From assembly GCF_001550065.1 (NCBI RefSeq), contig NZ_LRUB01000011.1, positions 124,001 to 188,000 of the forward strand: 64,000 nt of DNA. Reading direction: 5' to 3'. The position numbers were made by a program, and so were the translations under genes. Source of the stretch: Kordiimonas lipolytica. GTDB taxonomy: Bacteria > Pseudomonadota > Alphaproteobacteria > Sphingomonadales > Kordiimonadaceae. This document shows positions 8,707 through 19,261 of this stretch, piece by piece. The number at the start of each line of letters is the position of its first letter. Position 1 is the first letter of the stretch. The notes under the pieces were generated by a model that was given only the letters and a program-made list of their open reading frames with translations, searched no databases and had not been told where the DNA came from.

Positions 8707-9114
8707 ATGGATCTCGAAAAGGCTATGATGGCTTCGGCAGCCGGGCTGCGCGCGCAGTCAGTGCGTATGCGTGTCATCTCCGAAAACATCGCCAACCAGA
8801 ATTCGGTCGCATCGGAACCGGGTGCAGACCCATACCGGCGTAAGATCATCACCTTTCAAACCGAACTGGACCGCGCTTCGGGCGTGGAACTGGTAAAACC
8901 GGGCAAGGTGGAGTTCGACCAGAAGGAATTCGGCAAGAAATACGATCCGGGCAACCCGGCGGCTGACGACGCAGGCTATATCAAGACGGCCAATGTGAAC
9001 GGCATGATCGAAATGATGGACATGCGCCAGGCCCAGCGGACCTATCAATCGAACATCAATGCGCTTGAGGCCAGCCGTCGGATGGCCACCATGACGCTTG
9101 ATCTGCTGCGTTAG
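8707..9114 (+). CDS. flgC: flagellar basal-body rod protein FlgC
   Basis: 135 residues, second proximal-rod subunit. N-terminal rod motif (ASAAGLRAQSVRMRVISENIANQNS) and C-terminal TANVNGMIEMMDMRQAQRTYQSNI, the family's conserved C-terminal helix. AAGGAA ribosome site seven bases before ATG. Lies 43 bases after flgB and 10 before fliE. Confidence 0.96.
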   Translation: MDLEKAMMASAAGLRAQSVRMRVISENIANQNSVASEPGADPYRRKIITFQTELDRASGVELVKPGKVEFDQKEFGKKYDPGNPAADDAGYIKTANVNGMIEMMDMRQAQRTYQSNINALEASRRMATMTLDLLR

Positions 9115-9124
9115 GAGATAGGCA

Positions 9125-9448
9125 ATGAATGTGAAACAGCTTGATGCCGTCAACGCCTATTCGCAGGCCACCAAGAAGATGCAGGAGACCGGCCTCGGTT
9201 CTCGTGACGGTCTGGATGGCGCCAAGTCTAACAGCGCTTTTTCAGCTCTTGTAAATGATGCCGTTGGTGATGTTCAGCAGGCGACATCACACATGGAAAT
9301 CACGTCTGCCAAGGCTTTGGTAAATGAAGCTGATATGGTGGATGTGGTGACTGCGGTTTCCAATGCCGAGATGGTGGTAAACACGGTCGTGACAGTGCGC
9401 GACAAGGTGATCGCCGCCTATAACGACATCCTGAAGATGCCAATCTAA
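9125..9448 (+). CDS. fliE: flagellar hook-basal body complex protein FliE
   Basis: 107 residues, the junction protein between MS ring and rod. The C-terminal half is typical of FliE (AKALVNEADMVDVVTAVSNAEMVVNTVVTVRDKVIAAYNDILKMPI, split here for reading: AKALVNEADMVDVVTAVS then AEMVVNTVVTVRDK). GGAGATAGGCA precedes the ATG. Gene order flgB-flgC-fliE is the standard one. Confidence 0.93.
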   Translation: MNVKQLDAVNAYSQATKKMQETGLGSRDGLDGAKSNSAFSALVNDAVGDVQQATSHMEITSAKALVNEADMVDVVTAVSNAEMVVNTVVTVRDKVIAAYNDILKMPI

Positions 9449-9474
9449 CCAAGCCGGGCGGGGGCAACCAGAAT

Positions 9475-9741
9475 ATGGAAAGTGGTGACGTCATTGAGGT
9501 CGCGCGGGATGCGCTATTGACCCTTCTGCTTATTGCAGGCCCCATACTGGCTGTCGGTCTTGGTGTAGGCCTGATAATCGCTTTCTTCCAGGCGCTGACC
9601 CAGTTGCAGGAAATGACCCTGACCTTTGTTCCGAAAATCATCGCTGTTTTCGCGGCCTTGCTGATCGCGATGCCCTTCATGGGGCAAAGTATGTCTGCCC
9701 TGATGCTGCGGATTTCGGAACGCATCATCTCCGGCGGATAA
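9475..9741 (+). CDS. fliQ: flagellar export gate protein FliQ
   Basis: 88 residues, two membrane helices (about 13-39 and 50-75). The family block GLGVGLIIAFFQALTQLQEMTLTFVPK is present in full. It forms the FliPQR export channel in the inner membrane. Three bases separate its stop from fliR. Confidence 0.96.
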   Translation: MESGDVIEVARDALLTLLLIAGPILAVGLGVGLIIAFFQALTQLQEMTLTFVPKIIAVFAALLIAMPFMGQSMSALMLRISERIISGG

Positions 9742-9744
9742 CCC

Positions 9745-10503
9745 ATGCTGGGAGAAGTCCTTCCAGCGGAAGCATTCGGGTTCTTGCTTGTCGCCACGCG
9801 CCTTATTGCCCTTGTTTTGACGATGCCTGTGCTTGGCGACCAGTCGGTGCCAGGGCGCATACGGGCAACAATGGGCTTTGTGATTTCTCTTGTCGTCTAT
9901 CTTTCGGTTCGGGCTGAGCTACCGCCTATGCCCGATAATGCCATCATTCTGGGTGCTCTGCTTATCCGTGAAGCCATGATCGGGGTGGTTCTGGGGTTGA
10001 CGACGCGGATCATGTTGGCAGCAACCCATGTAGCAGGTACAGTGATCGCCTTCCTGACAGGACTGGCCGCCGCTCAGTCCTTTGACCCAAGCCAGGGTAG
10101 CCAAGGCGTCCTTGTTGGGGCCTTCCTGACACTTGTCGCCATCACACTGATCGTGGTTACAGACCTGCACCATCTTATGATCCTGGGCATGGCGCACAGC
10201 TATCTGAAATTTCCGGTAGCCCTTGGCTTGCCCTATACGGATTTCGCGATGGTCATTGTCGAATATACGTCGAGCGCTTTTTTGCTGGGGTTTCATATCG
10301 CGGCCCCCTTTGTGGCCTATGGTATCATCTACAATGCAGGCCTGGGGCTGATTTCCCGCATGATCCCGGCCTTCCAAGTGTTTTTCATTGGCATGCCCAT
10401 TAACCTCTTTATGGGGTTCGCCCTGTTGATGATCCTTATGGGGTCGATGATGGCGCTATTTATTGAGCGGTTTGAAGAGCTCCTTGTGAGCTTTCTGGGA
10501 TAG
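9745..10503 (+). CDS. fliR: flagellar export gate protein FliR
   Basis: 252 residues with about six hydrophobic helices, normal FliR length. Conserved segments: LVATRLIALVLTMPVLGDQSVPGRIRA near the N-terminus, LIREAMIGVVLGL in the middle and the C-terminal pair around GLISRMIPAFQVFFIGMPINLFMGF. Third component of the FliPQR gate. Three bases upstream of flhB. Confidence 0.96.
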   Translation: MLGEVLPAEAFGFLLVATRLIALVLTMPVLGDQSVPGRIRATMGFVISLVVYLSVRAELPPMPDNAIILGALLIREAMIGVVLGLTTRIMLAATHVAGTVIAFLTGLAAAQSFDPSQGSQGVLVGAFLTLVAITLIVVTDLHHLMILGMAHSYLKFPVALGLPYTDFAMVIVEYTSSAFLLGFHIAAPFVAYGIIYNAGLGLISRMIPAFQVFFIGMPINLFMGFALLMILMGSMMALFIERFEELLVSFLG

Positions 10504-10506
10504 AGA

Positions 10507-11586
10507 ATGGCAGAGCAGGACGACAGCCAGAAGACTGAGGAGCCAACCCCCAAGCGCCTGCGTGAGGCGGAGGAAAAAGGTGATGTGGCCCAAAGTCAGG
10601 AGGTGAAAACCTTCTTCATGCTGTTCATTGCCGCCATTGTTATTGGGGCCGGCGGCGGCTTCATGGGCACATCTGTCACCAACGTCCTATATGTGCATAT
10701 GTCGACGCTGCACCTGATGGACACCGATCAGGTGGGCGCTCTTGAAAGCCTGATGCCAGTCGTTTGGCGCATTTTCCTGGTGCTTCTTGTACCGTTTGGG
10801 GCGCTTGTGTTCGCGGCGATAGCCAGCAACATGTTGCAGCATAAGACAAGCATCACCTTTGAAAAGATCAAGCCCAGCTTCAAGAAGCTAAGCCCAGCAT
10901 CAAATGCCAAGAAGTGGGCACCTGATAAATTGGGCGTGGAAGCGTTCAAGATTTCTGCCAAGCTGATCGCTGTGGCGGTTGTTATTTTCATCATCGTCTA
11001 TCCGGAACGTGGCCGGATGGATACGTTGATGCTGCTGCCGGTTATCGATGTCGTCGCGCTGATCCATACAATGGTGATCAAGCTTCTGATCGGTGTGCTG
11101 ATTGTGATGGCGATCGTTGCGGCCATTGATTTCTCTTACCAGTCTTACCAGCACATCAAGAAGCTGCGCATGACCAAGCAGGAGGTCAAAGACGAGCACA
11201 AGCAAACCGATGGTGACCCCAAGGTCAAGGGCAGGTTGAGGGCGATCCGAATGGAGCGTTCGAGGCAGCGTATGATGGCCGCTGTGCCGGACGCAGATGT
11301 CGTGATCACCAACCCGACACACTATGCCGTAGCACTTGAATACAAGCATGGGCAAATGGATGTCCCCCGCGTGGTTGCCAAAGGGGTTGAAGGCGTGGCG
11401 CTCAAAATCCGGGAAGTTGCAACCGAACACAATGTGCCGATTGTCGAGAACCCGCCGTTGGCCAGGGCATTGTATGCAACTGTTGAGATCGACGAGGAAG
11501 TGCCGCCAGACCATTATAAAGCCGTGGCAGAGGTAATCAGTTATATCTTGAAGCTGAAAAGGGCAGGGTTCAAGCCATCGCGTTAA
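10507..11586 (+). CDS. flhB: flagellar export switch protein FlhB
   Basis: 359 residues. Four membrane helices in the first ~215 residues, then the cytoplasmic switch domain. The autocleavage motif NPTH is intact with Asn at residue 269 and Pro at 270, so it should undergo the usual self-cleavage that switches export from hook to filament substrates. N-terminal DDSQKTEEPTPKRLREAEEKG is the family signature. Contrast with the short tail-only homologue at 7705-8089. End of the flagellar operon; 80 bases separate it from cckA. Confidence 0.97.
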   Translation: MAEQDDSQKTEEPTPKRLREAEEKGDVAQSQEVKTFFMLFIAAIVIGAGGGFMGTSVTNVLYVHMSTLHLMDTDQVGALESLMPVVWRIFLVLLVPFGALVFAAIASNMLQHKTSITFEKIKPSFKKLSPASNAKKWAPDKLGVEAFKISAKLIAVAVVIFIIVYPERGRMDTLMLLPVIDVVALIHTMVIKLLIGVLIVMAIVAAIDFSYQSYQHIKKLRMTKQEVKDEHKQTDGDPKVKGRLRAIRMERSRQRMMAAVPDADVVITNPTHYAVALEYKHGQMDVPRVVAKGVEGVALKIREVATEHNVPIVENPPLARALYATVEIDEEVPPDHYKAVAEVISYILKLKRAGFKPSR

Positions 11587-11666
11587 CGGGCTTGCCTTCT
11601 CGCCATCAGGGTGACTACTCTCTGAACTATAGGTGGGCAGAACAGGGACCAAAGGGGTAGGCATTT

Positions 11667-14057
11667 ATGGAAAGCCGGTTGCCGAGACCGTTTCAGGAAG
11701 CGCTGCATCAAAGCGAGGCCAAGTCCGGTGTTAAACTGCTGACAGTTGCCTTGGCAGGCCTTATTGGCACCATCGGCATTGCTGCATTGGTTGCAGTAAG
11801 CTGGGGTATGGCCGTTGCTTCCATTCTGGGCGGTATTTTGTTGATTGCGACTGCGCTTACGCTTCTCCGGGCCCTTGGCGGCCTGCATCAGCCCCTTGAG
11901 CAGACTGAGTTTGCAGATCGAGAGTTGGTCCAGACCTTGGTATCTCTTGATCGGCGGGCTGTAGCGCTTAGCGACTTCCGGGGAGAGATTGCAGCGTCCA
12001 ACGCCGCTTTTGACCGGCTTGCCATGGGGCGTGTGCGAACAATGATGGACCTGTTCCGCTCTGATGGGGTGAAGGAAGCGTTTGAGAAAACACTGGTGCT
12101 CGCAGCGCAGACAGGGCAAGGCCGTGGCGTGTTTGCGAGCGACCGCGCGGATAGCGAAAAGCTGAAGCTAACAGGGCGCCGCACCGGCTATCACATATTA
12201 TGGCGCGTTTCGCGCGTTGGAGACCGGGAACGGCTCGACCACGAACGCAAGATGATCGGCGATTGGGGCGCACCGCTTTTCGAGCGTCTCGGCTGTGGTG
12301 TACTCCTGGAAGATGCGTCAGGCAAAATCCACTATATCAATGATACTCTTAGGGAATGGATGGGCCTGGCAGAGGGCGAAATGCCGCTCAAGATACAGCT
12401 CAAGGCCGGGGAAACCCAGCTCCTGATTGGCAAGAAACAGCGGATGGACGTAGATGTGGTGGATATGCCGCTGCCATCGCGCGAGGACGATAGAAACCTC
12501 GGACGCTACCGGTTCCTGCGTAAGCTGGACCAGATTCGCGGGCGCCTGGTGCCGGAAGACCGGGAATTCCTGATAGACCCCATCTTTGATGCCGCGCCCA
12601 TCGCTGTGGCGGTTGTTGCCCGGGATGGGGCTATCAAGGAATATAACCAGCCGCTCAAGCGCCATCCGGCAGGAAAGACGATCAGTGTTGGCTCCAGCGT
12701 TCTTGACCTGGTCAAGGAAGATGACCGGGCTGACCTGATGGAGCTCATCGGTTTCGCCCATGACGGCAAGCCGGCTTCAACGCCGCTCGACGTGGTCTAT
12801 GACGGCCAGCCGGAACGGGTTGGTCAGATTTATTCGTCTGCTATCTCGCGCGGTGATGAGACATACGCTATTCTGTATCTCATTGATACAACACAGGAAA
12901 AGAGCCTTGAGCGTCAGTTCGTACAGGCTCAGAAAATGCAGGCGGTTGGCCAATTGGCCGGTGGTGTAGCGCACGATTTCAACAATCTGCTGACAGCCAT
13001 TATCGGTTTCTGCGATCTCTTGCTGGTGCGGCATGACGCGGGCGACCAGTCCTTCTCTGACATCATTCAGATCAAACAGAATGCTAATCGCGCGGCCAAT
13101 CTTGTACGCCAGCTTCTGGCCTTCTCGCGCCAACAAACGCTGAGGCCCAAGGTCCTGATGATGACCGATGTGCTGGCGGAGCTTTCAAACCTCATTCGTC
13201 GTCTGATCGGTGAAAATATTGAACTCAAGGTGGTGCATGGCCGTGATCTGCAGCCGGTGAAGGTGGACCAGGGGCAGCTTGAGCAGGTGATTATCAACCT
13301 CGCGGTGAACGCGCGCGATGCCATGCCGGGGGGCGGCAGGCTAGAGATAAAAACAAGCATGATTGGCCCGGATGACCCGCTCATTGAACGCTACGACGTG
13401 GTGGTGCCCGACGATTATGTGCTGGTGGAGGTGATTGACAGCGGGTGTGGTATCGCGCCTGAGAACATGTCCAAAATCTTTGAACCTTTCTTCACCACGA
13501 AAGAGGTGGGGCAGGGCACGGGCCTTGGGCTCGCAACCGTTTACGGCATCGTCAAGCAAACCGGCGGCTTCGTTTTTGTCGAATCAGAACTCGGGCACGG
13601 CACCCGTTTCCTGCTGTTCTTCAAGGCCCACGCCGCAGAAGCAGAAGCCGAAAGCGCGGCGCAAAAGCCGGAGGCCCCAGCCCGCGACCTGACGGGCAAG
13701 GGCACGATCCTGATCGTGGAAGACGAAGACCCCGTGCGCATGTTCGCGTCCCGCGCGCTGGCCAACAAGGGATACAAGGTACTGGAAGCCGCATCGGGTG
13801 AGGCTGGGCTTGAGATACTCAATACCCACCCGGAAACCATCGATCTTCTGATCTCTGACGTGATCATGCCGACGATGGACGGCCCCACGCTCGTCAAGGA
13901 AGCGCGCAAAAACATGCCGAACCTGCCGGTGATCTTTGTCTCCGGTTATGCGGAAGACGTGTTCCGGCAAAACCTGGAGGCGGAAGAGTTCCTTTTCCTG
14001 CCGAAACCCTTCTCGCTGAAAGACCTGGCGGAGAAGGTTAAATCCATCCTCGGCTAA
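11667..14057 (+). CDS. cckA: hybrid sensor histidine kinase CckA
   Basis: Bifunctional kinase/phosphatase that in alphaproteobacteria feeds phosphate through ChpT to the master regulator CtrA, controlling cell cycle and flagellar genes. 796 residues: two adjacent membrane helices (about 20-70), PAS-like regions (about 190-270 and 305-410), a HisKA domain with the phospho-acceptor in GVAHDFNNLL (His about 436), HATPase boxes VNARDAMPGGG, DSGCGIAP and GTGLGLATVYGIV, and a C-terminal receiver with Asp about 731 (LLISDVIMP). The position behind flhB supports the assignment. No signs of decay. Confidence 0.93.
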   Translation: MESRLPRPFQEALHQSEAKSGVKLLTVALAGLIGTIGIAALVAVSWGMAVASILGGILLIATALTLLRALGGLHQPLEQTEFADRELVQTLVSLDRRAVALSDFRGEIAASNAAFDRLAMGRVRTMMDLFRSDGVKEAFEKTLVLAAQTGQGRGVFASDRADSEKLKLTGRRTGYHILWRVSRVGDRERLDHERKMIGDWGAPLFERLGCGVLLEDASGKIHYINDTLREWMGLAEGEMPLKIQLKAGETQLLIGKKQRMDVDVVDMPLPSREDDRNLGRYRFLRKLDQIRGRLVPEDREFLIDPIFDAAPIAVAVVARDGAIKEYNQPLKRHPAGKTISVGSSVLDLVKEDDRADLMELIGFAHDGKPASTPLDVVYDGQPERVGQIYSSAISRGDETYAILYLIDTTQEKSLERQFVQAQKMQAVGQLAGGVAHDFNNLLTAIIGFCDLLLVRHDAGDQSFSDIIQIKQNANRAANLVRQLLAFSRQQTLRPKVLMMTDVLAELSNLIRRLIGENIELKVVHGRDLQPVKVDQGQLEQVIINLAVNARDAMPGGGRLEIKTSMIGPDDPLIERYDVVVPDDYVLVEVIDSGCGIAPENMSKIFEPFFTTKEVGQGTGLGLATVYGIVKQTGGFVFVESELGHGTRFLLFFKAHAAEAEAESAAQKPEAPARDLTGKGTILIVEDEDPVRMFASRALANKGYKVLEAASGEAGLEILNTHPETIDLLISDVIMPTMDGPTLVKEARKNMPNLPVIFVSGYAEDVFRQNLEAEEFLFLPKPFSLKDLAEKVKSILG

Positions 14058-14077
14058 CGGGCACACTGAGCGCAAAT

Positions 14078-14115
14078 GGGCACACAAATGGCACAGGGGT
14101 AGTGCCCTTTTTTTC
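14078..14115 (+). terminator. terminator after cckA
   Basis: Inverted repeat GGGCAC (14078) / GTGCCC (14102) with an alternative inner arm GGCAC (14090), followed by a run of eight T with one interruption. It lies 20 bases after the cckA stop. Confidence 0.6.
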
Positions 14116-14143
14116 TTGGTGTTCCTGCATGAACTAGGCGTGA

Positions 14144-14158
14144 GAACAAAACGCGAAT
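14144..14158. promoter_or_regulatory. degenerate LexA box upstream of recA
   Basis: GAAC-AAAACGC-GAAT fits the alphaproteobacterial box GAAC-N7-GAAC with one mismatch. It lies 108 bases before the recA start and 20 bases upstream of a second box. Confidence 0.5.
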
Positions 14159-14177
14159 ATTTGTTCTTGCGAAGAGA

Positions 14178-14192
14178 GAACAAAAAGGGTAC
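14178..14192. promoter_or_regulatory. LexA (SOS) box of recA
   Basis: GAACAAAAAGGGTAC is GAAC-N7-GTAC, one mismatch from the consensus. The same 15 bases recur exactly at 54834-54848. Given its position before recA, it is the probable operator for SOS induction. Confidence 0.65.
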
Positions 14193-14265
14193 AAGGTGGC
14201 AAGGGCAAGGATGACAAATCATCCATTGCAAGGGATATCAGCCTGTGGAATAAGGGAGCCCGATC

Positions 14266-15348
14266 ATGGCAACAGCAGAACTACAGTTGGTAAAGGGAAA
14301 CTCCATGGATAAGACAAAAGCGCTTGAAGCAGCGCTTGGCCAAATCGACCGGGCCTTTGGTAAAGGCTCCGTTATGAAGCTGGGGCAGCGGGAATCGGGC
14401 ATCGAGATCGATACCATCTCCACAGGCTCGCTCAATCTCGACATTGCGCTTGGGATCGGCGGTTTCCCCAAAGGCCGGATCATTGAAATCTATGGGCCGG
14501 AAAGTTCCGGTAAAACCACGCTGGCACTGCACGCAGTGGCGGAAGCCCAGAAGGCGGGCGGCATCGCGGCATTTGTGGATGCTGAGCACGCGCTCGACCC
14601 GGTTTACGCCCGCAAGCTGGGCGTGGACGTGAACGAACTGCTGGTGAGCCAGCCTGATACGGGCGAGCAGGCGCTTGAGATTGCCGATACGCTGGTGCGT
14701 TCCGGTGCTGTAGACATCCTGGTGGTTGACTCTGTTGCGGCACTGACGCCGCGCGCTGAACTTGAAGGCGAGATGGGCGACAGCCATGTGGGCCTGCAGG
14801 CCCGGCTCATGAGCCAGGCACTCCGGAAGCTTACGGCCTCCATTTCCAAGTCCAACACGATCGTTATCTTCATCAACCAGATCCGGATGAAGATCGGCGT
14901 AATGTACGGCAGCCCGGAAACAACAACGGGCGGTAATGCGCTCAAATTCTATGCCTCCGTCCGTCTGGACATCCGCCGGGTTGGTGCGATCAAGGAAAAA
15001 GACGAGATCGTCGGCAACGCTACGCGGGTGAAAGTGGTGAAAAACAAGCTGGCGCCTCCGTTCAAGCAGGTCGAGTTTGACATCATGTACGGCGAAGGCG
15101 TTTCCAAGATGGGCGAGATCATCGACCTGGGCGTCAAGGCTGGTGTCGTTGAAAAGTCCGGCAGCTGGTACAGCTATTCCAGCCAGCGCATTGGCCAGGG
15201 CCGCGAGAACGCCAAGCGCTTCCTTCTGGAGAATACTGACATCTCCAACGAGATCGAGAATATGATCCGTAAGAATGCGGGCCTCGTCAACGAAGCCATG
15301 CTGGTTGATCCAAAAGCCGAAGACGCGGACGACGCAGACGCGAAGTAG
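14266..15348 (+). CDS. recA: recombinase RecA
   Basis: DNA strand-exchange ATPase and co-protease for LexA cleavage. 360 residues, with Walker [10 protein letters not shown] at 77-85, the LVVDSVAAL strand (Walker B), and the L2-region block [22 protein letters not shown] 14266 has AAGGGAG eight bases upstream; an internal ATG at 14308, also with AAGGGA upstream, matches the shorter N-terminus of most RecA proteins ([15 protein letters not shown]), so the true start may be 14308. Acidic C-terminal tail present. Regulated by the LexA boxes just upstream. Confidence 0.98.
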   Translation: MATAELQLVKGNSMDKTKALEAALGQIDRAFGKGSVMKLGQRESGIEIDTISTGSLNLDIALGIGGFPKGRIIEIYGPESSGKTTLALHAVAEAQKAGGIAAFVDAEHALDPVYARKLGVDVNELLVSQPDTGEQALEIADTLVRSGAVDILVVDSVAALTPRAELEGEMGDSHVGLQARLMSQALRKLTASISKSNTIVIFINQIRMKIGVMYGSPETTTGGNALKFYASVRLDIRRVGAIKEKDEIVGNATRVKVVKNKLAPPFKQVEFDIMYGEGVSKMGEIIDLGVKAGVVEKSGSWYSYSSQRIGQGRENAKRFLLENTDISNEIENMIRKNAGLVNEAMLVDPKAEDADDADAK

Positions 15349-15398
15349 GGCATTGGCCATCTGCAGGTCGTCGCCTTAGAAGTTATAAGAATTCCGGG

Positions 15399-15426
15399 AA
15401 AGCGGCCTTGTGGGGCCGCTTTTTTG
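15399..15426 (+). terminator. terminator of recA
   Basis: Stem AAGCGGCC (15400-15407) / GGCCGCTT (15414-15421) with a 6-base loop, followed by a T-run, 51 bases after the recA stop. Confidence 0.85.
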
Positions 15427-15531
15427 GTTCCAGCGGCGCAATTGCTGCAAGGGCAGGTTTAAGGAAACATTATCCTTTGACAGCTATTGTCTGCCTTGGA
15501 TTGTGGTGGGGCATTGTGGTTGTGGGGTCAT

Positions 15532-16380
15532 ATGATACGTCGGGCTACCATTTTTCTTGTCTTGATGGCTTCTGCATGGCAGGGGCTGCTTGCCGCTGAC
15601 AAGCCGACCATCCACTGGCTCAGCCCTGATTTCCCACCTGTTTTCATCGCTAGTGGCGAGTATGAGGGGAAGGGGTACGGCGACCAGATCGTGCGCTATG
15701 TGGCCGAAAAGCTGCCCGAATACAATCATGTGACAGTCACAGTTAACCTCAACCGCATCTACGCGCAGATGAAGAAGCTGGACGGCTTCTGCAGCGCTGC
15801 CCTTTTTAGAACCCCGGAACGCACCGCTTTTGCGACTTTCAGCGACGATGTCTATCATCTCATGACCAACCGCGTAGTCGTGATGCAGCGCAACGTCGGG
15901 CTTTTTGCCCCCTTCCTCAACACCGACGGCGAAATCGACATCGCAAAGCTGGTGGCAGCGGATCATCTGTCGCTTGGTGTGGTGCCGGAACGCTTCTATA
16001 GTCAGCTGATCAACGAGACCCTGGGCAAGCTCGGCGCAGCGGATCATATGGTTACCATACCGTTTGACCGCTATGGCGCGCTGCTATTGCATGGCCGCAT
16101 CGATTATACCTTCGGGTTCCCCGCCGAAGTCAATCACCAGTTCCGCCAGCTTGGCAAACCGGACAGCTTTACGGCTTTCCCGATTGCAGGCGAAGAAAGC
16201 GTCCAGTCCGGTGGCTTCAGCTGTAGCGACATGCCCATTGGGCGAGCGCTGATCGGCAAGATCAACGCCATGATCGCCAAGGAAGACCTTAGCGGCGTCT
16301 ATGACAGCTTCTATGAACAGTGGCTGGATGCGCGGTCGCTCAAGGACTACCGCAAGCGCCGTGCCGCCATGAAGCGCTAA
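15532..16380 (+). CDS. periplasmic solute-binding protein (SBP_bac_3-like), orphan
   Basis: About 282 residues. ATG 15532 begins a signal peptide (MIRRATIFLVLMASAWQGLLA, cleavage likely after LLA). The mature part has the two-lobed type II binding-protein look (PTIHWLSPDFPPVFIASGEYEGKGYGDQIVRYVAEKLP). No permease or ATPase gene lies nearby, so it is either an orphan sensor-type protein or works with distant partners. A longer frame starting at 15487 would spoil the signal peptide. Ligand unknown; two further proteins of this style occur in the window. Confidence 0.75.
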   Translation: MIRRATIFLVLMASAWQGLLAADKPTIHWLSPDFPPVFIASGEYEGKGYGDQIVRYVAEKLPEYNHVTVTVNLNRIYAQMKKLDGFCSAALFRTPERTAFATFSDDVYHLMTNRVVVMQRNVGLFAPFLNTDGEIDIAKLVAADHLSLGVVPERFYSQLINETLGKLGAADHMVTIPFDRYGALLLHGRIDYTFGFPAEVNHQFRQLGKPDSFTAFPIAGEESVQSGGFSCSDMPIGRALIGKINAMIAKEDLSGVYDSFYEQWLDARSLKDYRKRRAAMKR

Positions 16381-16580
16381 GCCTATCCTTTCTGGCGCTT
16401 TTGGGTGCTTCCGGTCGTACCCTTTTCAAGAAATATGGATGAAGCGCGTCTATAGGCGGTGCAGATGCTAGACACACCAGTATTGCCACGCTAAAACGGC
16501 CATAAGAACCGGTGTCGTAACAATGGGGCTAACCCCTTTGCGGCACCTGAATTTTGTTTTCGAGGACTGAGGCCAATTTC

Positions 16581-19238
16581 ATGACCGCACCGATCACTGG
16601 CGCTAACGATATCCGCAAGGCGTTTCTGGATTATTTCAAAGGGCAGGGGCACGAGGTGGTGCCGTCCGCGCCGCTGGTGCCGCACAACGACCCGACGCTG
16701 ATGTTTGTCAACGCGGGCATGGTGCCGTTCAAGAATGTCTTCACGGGTGCGGAAACGCGGGACTATAACCGGGCTGTGTCCAGCCAGAAATGTGTGCGTG
16801 CCGGCGGCAAACACAATGACCTCGATAACGTGGGCTACACCGCGCGCCACCATACCTTCTTCGAGATGCTGGGGAACTTCTCCTTCGGTGATTATTTCAA
16901 GGAAGACGCGATCAGTCACGCCTGGAACCTGATTACACGCGAATATGGCCTGAACAAGGACAAGCTGACGGTCACAGTGTTTCATGAAGATGATGAAGCC
17001 TTTGACCTGTGGAAGAAGATCGCGATGCTGCCGGAAGAGCGCATCATCCGCATCGCCACATCAGACAACTTCTGGTCCATGGGCGATACGGGGCCTTGTG
17101 GGCCGTGCTCTGAAATCTTCTATGACCACGGCGATCATATCTGGGGCGGCCCTCCAGGCACGCCGGAAGAAGACGGCGACCGTTTCGTGGAAATCTGGAA
17201 CCTCGTCTTCATGCAGTATGAGCAGTTGGCGTCAGGCGAGCGCATCAACCTGCCGAAGCCGTCGATTGATACCGGCATGGGGCTGGAGCGTATCTCCGCC
17301 GTGATGCAGGGCACCCACGACAACTATGAGATCGATACGTTCAAAGCCATCATCGCAGCGTCGGTGAACGCTACGGGGGCTGCAGAGAATGACAAGACGC
17401 GCGCATCGCACCGGGTGATCGCAGACCACCTGCGTGCCTGCAGCTTCCTGATCGCGGACGGCGTGCTGCCGTCCAACGAAGGCCGCGGCTATGTGCTTCG
17501 CCGCATCATGCGCCGCGCCATGCGCCACGCGCACATGCTGGGCGCGAAGGATCTGGTGATGTACCAGCTGGCGCCAACGCTGATCCACGAAATGGGCCAG
17601 GCCTTCCCTGAACTTGGCCGTGCCGAGCGTCTGATCGAGGAAACCCTGAAGCTTGAAGAAGGCCGCTTCCGCCAGATGCTGGACAAGGGCCTCAAGCTCT
17701 TGGATGACGAGCTTGCCAAAATCGGCGACGGCACCGAGCTGCCAGGCGATGTGGCGTTCAAGCTTTATGACACATACGGCTTCCCGCTTGACCTGACACA
17801 GGATGCCCTGCGCGCTCAGGACCGCACGGTTGACGTGGACGGCTTCAATGCCGCCATGGAAGAACAGCGCGCCAAGGCCCGCGCCGCCTGGTCTGGCTCC
17901 GGCGATGCAGCGACTGAGAAAGTTTGGTTCGATATCAATGACGAGTTCGGCGCGACCGAATTTGTCGGCTATTCCACCGAACAGGCGGAAGGCAAGGTTG
18001 TTGCCCTTGTGAAAGACGGCGCGCGCACCGAGAGCGCGGGCGAGGGCGACGAGGTGCTGATTGTCACCAACCAGACGCCATTCTACGGCGAAAGCGGCGG
18101 CCAGATGGGCGACACAGGCACGCTGAAGACCGACGACGCAGATATCACTGTAACTGACACGCTCAAGATGGTAGGCGCCTTGCATGTGCATAAAGCCACC
18201 GTTTCGAAAGGCAGCCTGAAAGTTGGTGATACGGTTGAGATGTTGGTGGACGGTGAGCGCCGGTCGAAGCTTCGGGCCAACCACTCCGCAACCCACGTGC
18301 TGCATGAAGTGTTGCGCCGTGAACTGGGCGATCATGTGACCCAAAAGGGGTCCCTTGTGGCGCCAGACCGCCTGCGTTTTGATATTTCGCATCCCAAGGC
18401 CATGACCGAAGATGAACTGGCCGCCGTTGAGCGCGAGGTGAACCGGGTGATCCGCGAGAACGCGGCCGTTGAAACCCGGCTCCTCAGCTATGACGACGCG
18501 ATCGAGGCCGGTGCCATGGCGCTGTTTGGTGAAAAATATGGCGATGAAGTCCGCGTTGTGTCCATGGGCGACGAGGCAAGCGCTTCCAAACCACATTATT
18601 CGGTTGAGCTGTGCGGCGGTACGCACGTCAAGCGCCTGGGCGACATTGCACTCTTTACTATCCTTTCAGAGGGCGGCGTGTCCGCTGGTGTGCGCCGGAT
18701 CGAGGCCCTGACGGGTGAAGCGGCGCTTGAACACCTCCTGGGCCAGCAACGGCTTTTGAAGGAGGCCTCTGCCCAGGTTAAATCCAGCCCGGCTGAGCTT
18801 TCAGACCGCATCTCGGCGCTGCAGGCTGAACGGAAAACGCTGGAGCGCGAGCTTTCGGAAGCCAAGAAGAAGGCGGCGCTTGGCGGCGGTTCTTCCGGCC
18901 CGGCGGCGAAGGACATCGGCGGCGTGAAATTCCTGGGCCAGGTGCTGGACGGCGTGAGCCCCAAGGACCTGCGAGGCCTGGCGGATGACGCCAAGAAGTC
19001 CCTCGGCAGTGGGGCAGTGGCCTTTGTGGCCGTCAATGACGGCAAGGCCGCACTTCTTGTTGGCGTTACCGACGACCTGACAGCCAAGCTGAGCGCTGTT
19101 GACCTGGTGCGCGCGGGCGCTGAGGCGCTTGGCGGCAAAGGCGGCGGCGGGCGTCCTGATATGGCGCAGGCCGGTGGCCCGGACGGTGCGAACGCTGCCA
19201 AGGCGCTTGAAGCTATTGAGGCGGTTATCGCTGGCTAG
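16581..19238 (+). CDS. alaS: alanine--tRNA ligase
   Basis: Charges tRNA-Ala and edits misactivated Ser and Gly. About 885 residues from ATG 16581 (CTGAGG upstream; an in-frame start at 16554 lies within the untranslated leader). Catalytic class II core begins [17 protein letters not shown] and includes [11 protein letters not shown]. The editing domain carries zinc-type ligands HSATH (about 568) and CGGTH (about 677). The C-terminal coiled coil and glycine-rich DHHA1 domain ([14 protein letters not shown]) are complete. Separated by 23 bases from the downstream channel gene. Confidence 0.97.
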   Translation: MTAPITGANDIRKAFLDYFKGQGHEVVPSAPLVPHNDPTLMFVNAGMVPFKNVFTGAETRDYNRAVSSQKCVRAGGKHNDLDNVGYTARHHTFFEMLGNFSFGDYFKEDAISHAWNLITREYGLNKDKLTVTVFHEDDEAFDLWKKIAMLPEERIIRIATSDNFWSMGDTGPCGPCSEIFYDHGDHIWGGPPGTPEEDGDRFVEIWNLVFMQYEQLASGERINLPKPSIDTGMGLERISAVMQGTHDNYEIDTFKAIIAASVNATGAAENDKTRASHRVIADHLRACSFLIADGVLPSNEGRGYVLRRIMRRAMRHAHMLGAKDLVMYQLAPTLIHEMGQAFPELGRAERLIEETLKLEEGRFRQMLDKGLKLLDDELAKIGDGTELPGDVAFKLYDTYGFPLDLTQDALRAQDRTVDVDGFNAAMEEQRAKARAAWSGSGDAATEKVWFDINDEFGATEFVGYSTEQAEGKVVALVKDGARTESAGEGDEVLIVTNQTPFYGESGGQMGDTGTLKTDDADITVTDTLKMVGALHVHKATVSKGSLKVGDTVEMLVDGERRSKLRANHSATHVLHEVLRRELGDHVTQKGSLVAPDRLRFDISHPKAMTEDELAAVEREVNRVIRENAAVETRLLSYDDAIEAGAMALFGEKYGDEVRVVSMGDEASASKPHYSVELCGGTHVKRLGDIALFTILSEGGVSAGVRRIEALTGEAALEHLLGQQRLLKEASAQVKSSPAELSDRISALQAERKTLERELSEAKKKAALGGGSSGPAAKDIGGVKFLGQVLDGVSPKDLRGLADDAKKSLGSGAVAFVAVNDGKAALLVGVTDDLTAKLSAVDLVRAGAEALGGKGGGGRPDMAQAGGPDGANAAKALEAIEAVIAG

Positions 19239-19261
19239 AAGCAGCCCAGAAAGGCACAATC

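Noticed and set aside
14281..15360. 359-codon frame antisense to recA
   Set aside because: Exact shadow of recA; GC-rich codon structure gives a long open antisense frame, and the protein has no recognisable motif.
17232..18626. 464-codon frame antisense to alaS
   Set aside because: Shadow of a clearly real gene; no start context.
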